Notes under the pieces: generated by a model
Seen by the model: the letters and a program-made list of their open reading frames with translations, nothing else
Database searches by the model: none
Told to the model about the DNA's origin: nothing
Shown: positions 1-7,470 of the stretch, piece after piece
Layout of the letters: every line of letters starts with the position of its first letter
Numbering within the stretch: the stretch's first letter is position 1
Position numbers and translations under genes: made by a program
Assembly: GCA_030526005.1 (NCBI GenBank)
Contig: JAUNDP010000014.1
Location: 1-59,266, forward strand
Source: Eubacteriales bacterium
Lineage (GTDB): Bacteria; Bacillota; Clostridia; Lachnospirales; Lachnospiraceae
Length of the DNA: 59,266 nucleotides
Reading direction: 5' to 3'

Positions 1-46
1 TGTTCAGTTATCAAGGTTCTTTGCTGTTCTCTGTGACAGCTTTTAT

Positions 47-75
47 ATTTTATCACAGTGTTTTCTGTTTGTCAA
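47..75 (-). promoter_or_regulatory. Sigma-A promoter, proximal of three tandem, firing out of the window
   Basis: On the minus strand TTGACA (70-75) and TAAAAT (47-52) are separated by exactly 17 bases. Downstream toward base 1 the transcript would begin with a leader ending GAACCTTGATAACTGAACA, which resembles leader/antiterminator sequence ahead of Firmicute 16S rRNA genes. The gene itself lies outside the window, so the rRNA assignment is inference. Confidence 0.75.
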
Positions 76-133
76 GAACTTTTTTTATTTATTTTTTTCA
101 GTTCTTTTCATCCGTCTCACACGCGACTTTGTT

Positions 134-162
134 AGTATATCATTTCTTTTTTGTTTTGTCAA
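134..162 (-). promoter_or_regulatory. Sigma-A promoter, middle of three tandem
   Basis: Minus-strand TTGACA (157-162), 17-base A-rich spacer, TATACT (134-139). It points in the same direction as the promoter at 47-75 and lies 87 bases upstream of it, a spacing typical of stacked rRNA operon promoters. Confidence 0.75.
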
Positions 163-199
163 CACTTTTTTATTTTTTATTTTCAAGCGTTGTTTTCAA

Positions 200-232
200 A
201 AAAGAATGATCCACCGCATCACACGATGGATC
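200..232 (-). terminator. Probable rho-independent terminator after cvpA
   Basis: The minus strand forms a 9-bp stem GATCCATCG/CGGTGGATC (one G-T pair) followed by ATTCTTTTTTG. It would end transcripts from the cvpA operon before the tandem promoters. The U-run begins a few bases after the stem, so strength is uncertain. Confidence 0.5.
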
Positions 233-234
233 TT

Positions 235-263
235 ATAATATCACCCTTTTTTTATTTTGTCAA
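235..263 (-). promoter_or_regulatory. Sigma-A promoter, distal of three tandem
   Basis: Minus-strand TTGACA (258-263), 17-base spacer, TATTAT (235-240), starting just after the cvpA stop codon. Its expected start site, near 228, falls inside the hairpin at 208-232, so promoter and hairpin may not both be functional. Confidence 0.55.
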
Positions 264-269
264 TCCCTG

Positions 270-968
270 TCACACAAAAAATTTCATAATATTGTCAAAA
301 ATCCCGATATAGATATTTGCGTCATACAATGCTGTCAGTACAGAGCTGTCATTGATCATTTTCATAATGTAGTCTCCCCATTCCGTATTTCCGAAAAGAG
401 TTACCACTAACAGAAAGAGCCATATCAAAAATAAGCTCTGTATCAGTCCCATAGCCGCCCCTAAAATCCGATTCATGCTGTGAATGACCGGGAGATGTGT
501 CAGCAATCCCAGCGCCCCTGCAATTACTTTAATCAAAATCAATGCAGCAATAAATGTTATGATATAGGAAAGGACATTTAAAATCATCGTGGCAAGAAAA
601 TGTGAAATATACTCTCCAAAACTATCTACATTCATTTTCTCATAGGAGACCGTGTTATTGTTCTCTTTTATCATCTCCTGCAAAAATTCTGGTATCTTCA
701 AATTTTCAATCCATTCAGACTCTTCTATTTTACTGCTGATCTGATCTGTTCCGCTCTTGATGAAATCTTCGCATTTCTCTTCAATCATATTGTATACAGG
801 TGTCTGTGTCTTCAAAGCATTTGAAATATGCGGTGTGGCAATGCTGACCAGAAAAATTGTAAGGATCAATGTCGTCATTGAGGCCACCATTTGAACGAGA
901 CCTTTTCGATACCCCTTCACCATAAACAGTAAAACTACCAATAAAATAACAATGCTCAATATATTCAT
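270..968 (-). CDS. CvpA family membrane protein
   Basis: A 232-residue protein with the CvpA/colicin V production protein layout: an N-terminal hydrophobic helix followed by a short basic GYRKGLVQ turn, a second helix around residues 27-45, a polar extracytoplasmic segment around 50-115, then two further hydrophobic helices around 125-150 and 165-190. CvpA proteins are inner membrane proteins of uncertain biochemical role linked to envelope stress and, in enterobacteria, purine repression and colicin V export. AAGGGG lies ahead of the ATG. It follows the DUF5711-like gene by 15 bases and is probably co-transcribed with it. Family assignment is fairly secure; function is not. Confidence 0.8.
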   Translation of the reverse strand: MNILSIVILLVVLLFMVKGYRKGLVQMVASMTTLILTIFLVSIATPHISNALKTQTPVYNMIEEKCEDFIKSGTDQISSKIEESEWIENLKIPEFLQEMIKENNNTVSYEKMNVDSFGEYISHFLATMILNVLSYIITFIAALILIKVIAGALGLLTHLPVIHSMNRILGAAMGLIQSLFLIWLFLLVVTLFGNTEWGDYIMKMINDSSVLTALYDANIYIGIFDNIMKFFV

Positions 969-983
969 TTTCTTTCGCCCCTT

Positions 984-2294
984 CTAACTCAGTCTGATCA
1001 GATCCATACTTCCCTTTGTAATCACCAGATATTTTCGGAATCCCGGTATTTTCATAATATCTGTAATCTGTTCACGATACTTCCCTTCAAATATCTTTTT
1101 CCCCTGTTTGCTGTAGATACAGAATGTATCTGCGTTATATACAATAATTTTCCCAGAGCTGAATTTTATATTCTGAAATTCCTGATCCATATACTGCTCC
1201 ATCGTTTTTTTGCCGTTCAGATTGTAGAGCTGTATCTTATATTTGTGTTCCGAAAGATCGCTCTGGAATACGAATCCCAATGTTTCGTCATCATAAAAAA
1301 TACTGACGATATCCTGATCCATATTTACCTCTGCTTTTTTCTCAGGAATCTGTTTCCCCTCATAGATGGTAAATCCATTGTCCCGAAACGCAACTGCCTC
1401 CGTATTGTTGAGATACATCACTTTTGGAACAACTGTGTTCTCATAGATCTCACTGTTCATCTCATTATTGGTCTGCGCCTTCCCCACAGATCCAAAATTA
1501 TAAAAAGCAATCTTTGTATTCATCACACCGTTTGTCATCCTTAGAAAAGAAACCACTAATTTCTGCCCATCTGGCGAGATCGAGATATCAATCGGATATC
1601 CCGATTCAGCGACAGATGTTCTGTGCTTTGCGATTTCATTTCCCTCGGTATCATACAAATTGATCCATGTCACTTCCCCGTCTTCCAATACGGCTGCCAC
1701 GACTCCCTGCGAGGCAACTTGTACTTTCTGAATCGGCAAAAGTGTCTGGAAATTTCCAATCTGTCCTTCCTCCGCGCTGTAAATATAGACCTGTGATCCT
1801 TTCTGTTCCCCCACAACAGCCATCGATCCACAGATGTCTACAATCGGAGTCTGCATACTGTACGCAGAGCTCCATAGAACAGATTCTTCATCCATATATA
1901 CGACTCCATCTGGACTATACTTTAATAATTTTCCATTCATCTCCACAAAATTTGTCGCCAGAACATCCGATCTCTCTGAAGTTTTCAGAATCTCATAATG
2001 ATTCAATATACGCATATTATTGAAAACCAGATATCCAACCACGCACATTGCGACTGCAAACAATATCAAAATTTTTTTTCTGCCCGTGATCATATTTTTT
2101 AGCTTATGCACTCCCTGCATGAATTTGTCCGAAAAAGACCGGTTCAGATAGGAAATATCCCGAATTTCATCGCTGTCTTCCAAGGCAGCTGTATATCGGC
2201 TGTGACCCGTTTCTTTTTCTTCTTTTTTTATATCTTTTTCATCAATCTTTTTTTCATCTACTTTTTTTTCGTCTGTACTTTTTTCTTCACTCAT
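984..2294 (-). CDS. DUF5711-like membrane-anchored beta-propeller-type protein
   Basis: A 436-residue protein. The first 30 residues are a repetitive Lys/Glu/Asp tract. A single transmembrane helix lies at about 74-92 after basic ITGRKK, which suggests a cytoplasmic N-terminus and an external C-terminal domain. Residues 100-436 consist of repeating short beta-strand pairs with VYIYS, ITWINLYD and IQLYNLNG patterns, consistent with a WD/PQQ-like propeller. This matches my recollection of the DUF5711 family of clostridia, which has no known function. AGGAAAAAA precedes the ATG. A promoter lies at 2405-2433 and cvpA follows closely. Confidence 0.6.
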   Translation of the reverse strand: MSEEKSTDEKKVDEKKIDEKDIKKEEKETGHSRYTAALEDSDEIRDISYLNRSFSDKFMQGVHKLKNMITGRKKILILFAVAMCVVGYLVFNNMRILNHYEILKTSERSDVLATNFVEMNGKLLKYSPDGVVYMDEESVLWSSAYSMQTPIVDICGSMAVVGEQKGSQVYIYSAEEGQIGNFQTLLPIQKVQVASQGVVAAVLEDGEVTWINLYDTEGNEIAKHRTSVAESGYPIDISISPDGQKLVVSFLRMTNGVMNTKIAFYNFGSVGKAQTNNEMNSEIYENTVVPKVMYLNNTEAVAFRDNGFTIYEGKQIPEKKAEVNMDQDIVSIFYDDETLGFVFQSDLSEHKYKIQLYNLNGKKTMEQYMDQEFQNIKFSSGKIIVYNADTFCIYSKQGKKIFEGKYREQITDIMKIPGFRKYLVITKGSMDLIRLS

Positions 2295-2404
2295 TTTTTT
2301 CCTGTTTTCATCTCTGTTATTTTTCTGTATTTTTGCAGATCTCTCTTCTGTTTTATCTGTTTTATCATTTTTTCTATCTGCCTTTGTGCAAAATGATTCT
2401 GTTT

Positions 2405-2433
2405 ATTATATCATTTTTTAATGGCGGTTGCAA
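2405..2433 (-). promoter_or_regulatory. Promoter for the DUF5711-like gene and cvpA
   Basis: Minus-strand TTGCAA (2428-2433), 17-base spacer, TATAAT (2405-2410). The leader to the start codon at 2294 is about 105 nt. The gap 2295-2501 otherwise holds only an inverted repeat AGATATCC/GGATATCT at 2452-2489 just past the LysM gene. Confidence 0.6.
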
Positions 2434-2501
2434 TTCATCTCCTCTTTATAAGAGATATCCGATTATATCCAATTTGTTTCTGGATATCTTCTCTCTTTCT
2501 G

Positions 2502-3734
2502 TTAAGGCAGAACAATCTTTTCTCCTGCCCATATTTCATCTTGATCTGTGATATCATTTAGTTCACAGATCTCTTCCACTTTGTCCAGATTTCCATAATA
2601 CTTCTGACAGATATCTGCTAACGTATCCCCATTTTTCACAATATATACAGCCTGCGATGGACGCGCGGACGATTCTTTTATATTTTCCGCTTCAGGAATT
2701 ACTCTTCTTTCATTTGCTTCCCGCATTTTTGTCTCCGTCTGCTGCTGTTTTTCACTTTCCGTCTCCGTCTGGCGCTGGCTTTCTGTCTGCTGCTTTTCTG
2801 TGTCGGACTCTGTTTCCGTTTGGGACTCTCCTTCTGTCTCCGTTTGTCGTTCTGTCATTTTTTCTGTCTCCATTTTTATCTGTGCTGATACCGGCAAATC
2901 TCTGCCATCCGGTTCCTCCGCCACTTGTTTTGAAATGTCTGTCAGCGTTTTTTCCATATTTTTCATCTTATCATAATTGTTGATGATTGTGATTCCGATT
3001 ACCAGAATTGTCATAACCAGCATGGTTCCTGCTCCATATACCCATCTGATCCCTGTTCCCTGCCTTTTTTCCTGCCTGCGTCTAAATTTTTTTCGGAAAC
3101 TCTGAATTGCCCTCTCCTCTTTCGTCTCCTCCTCCACCGATTCTTGCTTTTTATGATCCATCAAATATTCCTGCATTCCCGGATTCTGTTCATAATAGAC
3201 GTAATATCCTCCCTGATCACGTAACATCGACCCTTCCATTAAAAACAAAATCTCTTCCTGCTCTACCGTGTCTCGGATCAGTAGAACAGAATCCTCGTCC
3301 GGAAACAAATCCCGATGTTTCCGTTCCAGTTCCGCTGTCAGTTCCAGTTTTTGTCCCGGTGTGGACAGAAACCATCCGATACTGCTCAGTTGCGTAAAGT
3401 ATTTCTTCTTTTCTTCTTCCATCTTTTTTTTCTGTTCTTCACCAAATTCTCCGTCCTCGATCTCCAGTATTCCGCTGATAAAAAGATAATGGCAATCTTT
3501 CTGTACCTTTTTTTCTCCCAGAAAGACTGCCGTCTTCGTTCCTTCCGCATTTTTTGTCAGCTGTTGAAGATATGTGACCACATAGTCTTCTATGTACAGC
3601 TTCCGTTCTTTTTCTACTTCTCCGACCTGTTTTACATTTTTGGGAAGTTCAAATTCTTCTGCATTTTTTTCCTGCGCCTCATCTGTCGATTTCTCCGATG
3701 TTTTTTTTTCTTCCTTATACTTTACTTCGAGCAT
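2502..3734 (-). CDS. LysM membrane protein with N-terminal MPN/JAMM-like domain lacking metal ligands
   Basis: 410 residues from the ATG at 3734, chosen because AAAGGAG lies 9-10 bases ahead; an ATG nine codons upstream has no ribosome site. Residues 45-195 (YIEDYVVTYLQQL, AVFLGE, then GWFLSTPG at 120-127 and a later LLIRD) read like an MPN/JAMM fold in which the zinc motif HxHP has become LSTP. A transmembrane helix at about 231-251 is preceded by basic RKKFRRRQEKR, placing this domain in the cytoplasm. A Thr/Glu/Gln-rich low-complexity linker spans about 288-336 and a LysM domain (VYIVKNGDTLADICQKYYG) occupies 362-410 outside. LysM is clear; the MPN reading is inference. Confidence 0.75.
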   Translation of the reverse strand: MLEVKYKEEKKTSEKSTDEAQEKNAEEFELPKNVKQVGEVEKERKLYIEDYVVTYLQQLTKNAEGTKTAVFLGEKKVQKDCHYLFISGILEIEDGEFGEEQKKKMEEEKKKYFTQLSSIGWFLSTPGQKLELTAELERKHRDLFPDEDSVLLIRDTVEQEEILFLMEGSMLRDQGGYYVYYEQNPGMQEYLMDHKKQESVEEETKEERAIQSFRKKFRRRQEKRQGTGIRWVYGAGTMLVMTILVIGITIINNYDKMKNMEKTLTDISKQVAEEPDGRDLPVSAQIKMETEKMTERQTETEGESQTETESDTEKQQTESQRQTETESEKQQQTETKMREANERRVIPEAENIKESSARPSQAVYIVKNGDTLADICQKYYGNLDKVEEICELNDITDQDEIWAGEKIVLP

Positions 3735-3901
3735 ATCCGTCCACTCCTTTCCTGTCCTCATCCTATCATATTTTTCCCGCAGAATTTATCATTTTATGTA
3801 TACGGCAGAAAAAATATTTCGACATCTTTTCCTGTTTTATTTCCAGAATATTTTTCTTTTTTCCTGGATACACTTTAGAAAAACGAGAAAGGAATTTCAC
3901 T

Positions 3902-4489
3902 ATGAATCCAAAGTTGTCTGAAGAAACTTACTATATTAATACGGCAAAGGAAAATGCTTCTCTTTTCCTTGGCTCTTATTTAACTGCTTTATTACAGGAG
4001 CGTTCTGATAAAAATCATCTGCCTCCTGTCTTTCTGTGTATCGGCAGTGACCGTGTAACAGGAGACAGCCTCGGGCCCATCATAGGAACCCGCCTTTCTT
4101 CCCTGCTTCCTGAATATTTTTCTGTTTATGGCACTCTGGAGCGCCCCGTACACGCGCTCAATCTCTCGGACACACTGCACGATATCTATAAAAATCATCC
4201 GGACCGTCTTTTGGTCGCAATCGATGCCTCGCTCGGCACGCAAAAACATCAGGGATACATCACGGTGGCGCATGGCAGTCTTTCTCCCGGCGCCGGGGTT
4301 AATAAAACGTTGGAATCCGCAGGAGACATCTCCATCACTGGCATTGTAAATATCAACAATCGCTTTTCCCATCTCATGCTTCAGACTACACGCATTTCCA
4401 TTGTAATGATACTTGCAGAATGTATCTCCAAAGGAATCTGTCTCTCCTGTCAGAATCTTTTTCCTGAAAAAAGACAGTTCCTTTTTTAA
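3902..4489 (+). CDS. yyaC: YyaC-type spore protein (DUF1256)
   Basis: A 195-residue protein from the ATG at 3902, which has GAAAGGAA seven bases upstream; the open frame extends further left but without a ribosome site. The motifs FLCIGSDRVTGDSLGPIIG, VYGTLERPVHALNL and AIDASLG are those of the YyaC/DUF1256 family, structurally related to the spore germination protease and found only in endospore formers. The catalytic role is not established. It diverges from the LysM gene. A candidate forespore-type promoter (GAATA at 3846, GGATACACTTTA at 3866-3877) lies just upstream but is a weak match. Confidence 0.85.
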   Translation: MNPKLSEETYYINTAKENASLFLGSYLTALLQERSDKNHLPPVFLCIGSDRVTGDSLGPIIGTRLSSLLPEYFSVYGTLERPVHALNLSDTLHDIYKNHPDRLLVAIDASLGTQKHQGYITVAHGSLSPGAGVNKTLESAGDISITGIVNINNRFSHLMLQTTRISIVMILAECISKGICLSCQNLFPEKRQFLF

Positions 4490-4550
4490 CCTAAAGGAAC
4501 TGCCGGATTTTAGCTGATTTCATCAAACGCTCAGTTTTTCCGGCAGTTCC
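4475..4550. terminator. Convergent-gene hairpin region with alternative pairings
   Basis: CAGTTCCTTT (4475-4484), AAAGGAACTGCCGGA (4493-4507) and TCCGGCAGTTCC (4539-4550) can pair in two mutually exclusive ways. The first arm overlaps the end of yyaC. Either pairing could end transcription between yyaC and the transketolase genes, but no long U-run follows on either strand. Confidence 0.45.
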
Positions 4551-4600
4551 CTTACAGGATCTTCTGCAGTATTTTTATCTTATACACAGAAAATCTTATT

Positions 4601-5545
4601 TTATTTGTTCAAAAATTCTTTGATCTGACGATAAATTCCTTCTGCGTCCAGTTCATATTTATGAAGCAGTTCCAGAGCTGGTCCGGATTCTCCATATACG
4701 TCCCGGATTCCGATCTTTTTCGTCAATGTCGGCATTTTTTCACTCAGGCAGTCACAGACAGCGCTTCCGAGTCCTCCGATGATGGAATGTTCTTCCACAG
4801 TCACTACTTTTCCTGTCTCTTTTGCTGCTGCCACAATCAGCTCTTCATCCAATGGTTTGATTGTATGAATGTTGATTACTTTTACGCTCACTCCATCTTT
4901 TTCCAGCATCTGAGCTGCCTCAAGGCTTGGTGCAACCGTCAGACCGGTAGCTACAATAGTCAGATCTTTTCCTTCTTTCAGAACAACACCTTTTCCCAGC
5001 TCAAAGTGATAGTCTGGACGGTCATTGATAACCGGAACAGCCAGACGTCCAAATCTCAGATAAACAGGCCCTTCGTATTCATAAGCTGCCTTTACTGCTG
5101 CTCTGGCTTCTACATCGTCTGCCGGGTTAATCACAACCATACCCGGAATCGTTCTCATAAGCGCGATATCTTCGTTGCACTGATGAGTTGCCCCGTCTTC
5201 TCCGACAGAAATACCGGCATGAGTTGCTCCGATTTTTACATTTAAATGCGGATATCCGACTGAGTTTCTGATCTGTTCAAATGCTCTTCCTGCCACGAAC
5301 ATTGCAAAAGAGCTTACAAATGGCACTTTTCCTGCCGCTGCAAGTCCTGCCGCGATTCCAACCATATTGCTCTCCGCGATCCCGCAGTTAAAGTGACGTT
5401 CTGGAAATGCATTTTTAAACATTCCTGTCTTTGTGGCAGCCGCAAGATCGGCGTCAAGCACTACCAGATTCTCATATTTTTCTCCTAGCTCTACTAACGT
5501 ACTGCCGTAGCTGTCTCTCGTTGCAATTTTCTTTACTTCTGACAT
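4601..5545 (-). CDS. Transketolase, C-terminal subunit
   Basis: 314 residues covering the pyrimidine-binding and C-terminal domains of transketolase. The VVLDADLAAAT, FPERHFNCGIAESNMVGIAAGLA and GATHAGISVGEDGATHQCNEDIALMR blocks match split transketolases; the Glu in GIAESNM would activate the thiamine diphosphate. With the N-terminal subunit it transfers two-carbon units in the non-oxidative pentose phosphate pathway. It overlaps the upstream subunit gene by 13 bases, so translation is likely coupled, and AGGTGAAG precedes its ATG. Confidence 0.93.
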   Translation of the reverse strand: MSEVKKIATRDSYGSTLVELGEKYENLVVLDADLAAATKTGMFKNAFPERHFNCGIAESNMVGIAAGLAAAGKVPFVSSFAMFVAGRAFEQIRNSVGYPHLNVKIGATHAGISVGEDGATHQCNEDIALMRTIPGMVVINPADDVEARAAVKAAYEYEGPVYLRFGRLAVPVINDRPDYHFELGKGVVLKEGKDLTIVATGLTVAPSLEAAQMLEKDGVSVKVINIHTIKPLDEELIVAAAKETGKVVTVEEHSIIGGLGSAVCDCLSEKMPTLTKKIGIRDVYGESGPALELLHKYELDAEGIYRQIKEFLNK

Positions 5546-6372
5546 AATGCTTCACCTGCCTTCTCTAATTCTGCCATCGCTGTCTCATATTCTGCGTCAT
5601 TTGGAGCTTTTCCATGCCAGGAAACCTGATTTTCCATAAAGGAAACTCCTTTTCCTTTTACTGTTTTTGCAATAATCGCAACTGGTTTTCCTTTCACAGT
5701 CTTTGCCTCTTCAAATGCTGCGCGGATCTGGTCAAAATCATTGCCGTCTTCCAGACAAATTGTATAAAAATTAAATGCTTCAAATTTTTTATCAATCGGG
5801 TATGGGGAACATACCTCTTCTACTTTTCCGTCAATCTGAAGTCCATTGTTATCTACAATGACAGTCAGATTGTCCAGATGATTTGCACCTGCAAACATGG
5901 AAGCCTCCCATACCTGTCCTTCCTGAATTTCTCCGTCTCCCAGAAGTGTGTAGACATGATAGGATTCGTTTGAAATTTTTGCGGACAGCGCCATTCCAAC
6001 AGCCGCTGAGATTCCCTGTCCCAGAGATCCGCTTGACATATCTACTCCTGGAATATGTTTCATATCCGGATGTCCCTGAAGATAAGAGCCAACTTTTCGC
6101 AGTGTTTTTAAATCCTCTGTCGGAAAATATCCTCTATGTGCCAATGTTGAATACAGTCCCGGCGCTGTGTGACCTTTTGAGAGTACGAAACGGTCTCTGT
6201 CCTGTTTTTTCGGGTTCTTAGGATCAATATTCATTTCTTCAAAATACAAATACGTAAAAAGATCGGCTGCAGATAAGGAACCGCCCGGATGTCCTGCTTT
6301 TGCACTGTGTACACCTGTCAAAATTCCTTTCCGAATCTCATTAGCAACTTTTTGAAGCTCTAATTTGTTCAT
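5533..6372 (-). CDS. Transketolase, N-terminal subunit (ThDP-binding)
   Basis: 279 residues. The second ATG (6372) is chosen because TAAGGAG lies seven bases ahead of it; the ATG at 6378 is only one base from the ribosome site. The protein carries SAKAGHPGGSLSAADLF, FVLSKGHTAPGLYS and the thiamine diphosphate/magnesium motif LLGDGEIQEGQVWEAS ending in VDNNGLQIDG. It is the pyrophosphate-binding half of a two-gene transketolase and precedes its partner in the same transcript. Confidence 0.93.
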   Translation of the reverse strand: MNKLELQKVANEIRKGILTGVHSAKAGHPGGSLSAADLFTYLYFEEMNIDPKNPKKQDRDRFVLSKGHTAPGLYSTLAHRGYFPTEDLKTLRKVGSYLQGHPDMKHIPGVDMSSGSLGQGISAAVGMALSAKISNESYHVYTLLGDGEIQEGQVWEASMFAGANHLDNLTVIVDNNGLQIDGKVEEVCSPYPIDKKFEAFNFYTICLEDGNDFDQIRAAFEEAKTVKGKPVAIIAKTVKGKGVSFMENQVSWHGKAPNDAEYETAMAELEKAGEALCQK

Positions 6373-6414
6373 GTTCATTCTCCTTATTCTGTTATGGCTA
6401 TTACTTGCGACCCT

Positions 6415-6443
6415 ATTATAAGGGCTTTTCAGCGGAAGATCAA
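6415..6443 (-). promoter_or_regulatory. Promoter for the transketolase pair
   Basis: Minus-strand TTGATC (6438-6443), 17-base spacer, TATAAT (6415-6420), with a leader of about 40 nt. No terminator was seen between recR and this promoter, so read-through from recR is also possible. Confidence 0.65.
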
Positions 6444-6492
6444 GCTTTATTCCCCGGATCTTTCCCTGTTTTGCCTTTCCTGCCGCATATTT

Positions 6493-7089
6493 CTACAATT
6501 CAATTCTTCCTTCAAGGGCGCGCAGAAGCGTCACTTCATCAATATATTCCAGATCTCCGCCCACCGGCACTCCGCTTGCAATACGGCTCACTTTGATCCC
6601 GGTCGGTTTAATCAGTTTGCTGATATACATCGCGGTTGTCTCTCCTTCCAGGCTGGAATTTGTAGCAATGATGACCTCCTTGATCTCTCCCTGAAGCCGT
6701 TTCATCAATTCTTTCAGTTTAATCTCATTCGGTCCAATTCCCATCATCGGAGAGATTGCGCCGTGCAGTACATGATAAACGCCATTAAATTTTCCTGTCT
6801 TTTCATATGCTGCCAGATCTCTCGTATTTTCCACCACCATAATCGTACTGTGATCACGCCCCGGATTTGCGCAGATCGGACAGATTTCCTGATCGGTCAG
6901 CGTATAGCATTCCTTACAGTAACGCACTTTTTCTTTTGCCTGAATGATTGCCTCTGACAGTCCTTTTACTTCTTCCATCGGGCGGTTTATGATGTGAAAA
7001 GCCAGGCGTTGTGCTGATTTTGTACCAACGCCCGGCAGCTTTGACAGTTCCTCAATTAACTTGCTGATATAACTGCTGTAGTAATCCAT
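6493..7089 (-). CDS. recR: Recombination protein RecR
   Basis: 198 residues, the usual RecR length. It has an N-terminal helix-hairpin-helix ([19 protein letters not shown]), a four-cysteine zinc finger ([16 protein letters not shown], about residues 57-72), a Toprim domain ([16 protein letters not shown]) and the C-terminal [19 protein letters not shown] segment. RecR works with RecO/RecF in loading RecA at gaps. Its ATG overlaps the ybaB stop codon as TAATG, indicating translational coupling. Confidence 0.97.
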   Translation of the reverse strand: MDYYSSYISKLIEELSKLPGVGTKSAQRLAFHIINRPMEEVKGLSEAIIQAKEKVRYCKECYTLTDQEICPICANPGRDHSTIMVVENTRDLAAYEKTGKFNGVYHVLHGAISPMMGIGPNEIKLKELMKRLQGEIKEVIIATNSSLEGETTAMYISKLIKPTGIKVSRIASGVPVGGDLEYIDEVTLLRALEGRIEL

Positions 7090-7445
7090 TAGAATGGGAA
7101 GCCTCCGCCCAGACCGCCAAGACCGCCTGCCAGTCTTGACATTGTAGAAGCCGCCTCTTCTTCCATTTTACGCATCGCCTCATTTGTGGCAGCCATGATT
7201 AAGTCCTCCAGCATCTCAATGTCATCCGGATCTACTACTTCTTCCTGCAGTTTCACTTTTGTGACTTCTTTCTTTCCTGACACCGTCACTTCCACAGCGC
7301 CGCCTCCGGCAGTTGCGGTAAACTCTTTTTCTTCAAGCGCTTTCTGGTTTTCCTCCATCTGCTTCTGCATTTTCTGCGCCTGTTTCATCAGATTATTCAT
7401 GTTTCCCGGCATCATTCCGCCTGGAAATCCTCCTCTTTTTGCCAT
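7089..7445 (-). CDS. YbaB/EbfC nucleoid-associated protein
   Basis: 118 residues: a Gly/Met-rich N-terminus, the coiled [24 protein letters not shown] helix, the [16 protein letters not shown] strand region and a Gly-rich tail. YbaB/EbfC proteins are small DNA-binding dimers, nearly always encoded between dnaX and recR as here. GGAGGAAG lies ahead of the ATG. The dnaX stop is only 25 bases upstream, consistent with one operon dnaX-ybaB-recR. Confidence 0.95.
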   Translation of the reverse strand: MAKRGGFPGGMMPGNMNNLMKQAQKMQKQMEENQKALEEKEFTATAGGGAVEVTVSGKKEVTKVKLQEEVVDPDDIEMLEDLIMAATNEAMRKMEEEAASTMSRLAGGLGGLGGGFPF

Positions 7446-7470
7446 ATTTCTTCCTCCTGAAATTTACTTT

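Noticed and set aside
3698-3901. Longer N-terminus for YyaC
   Set aside because: The extension overlaps the divergent LysM gene, is Phe-rich and has no ribosome site, whereas ATG 3902 has a good one and fits family length.
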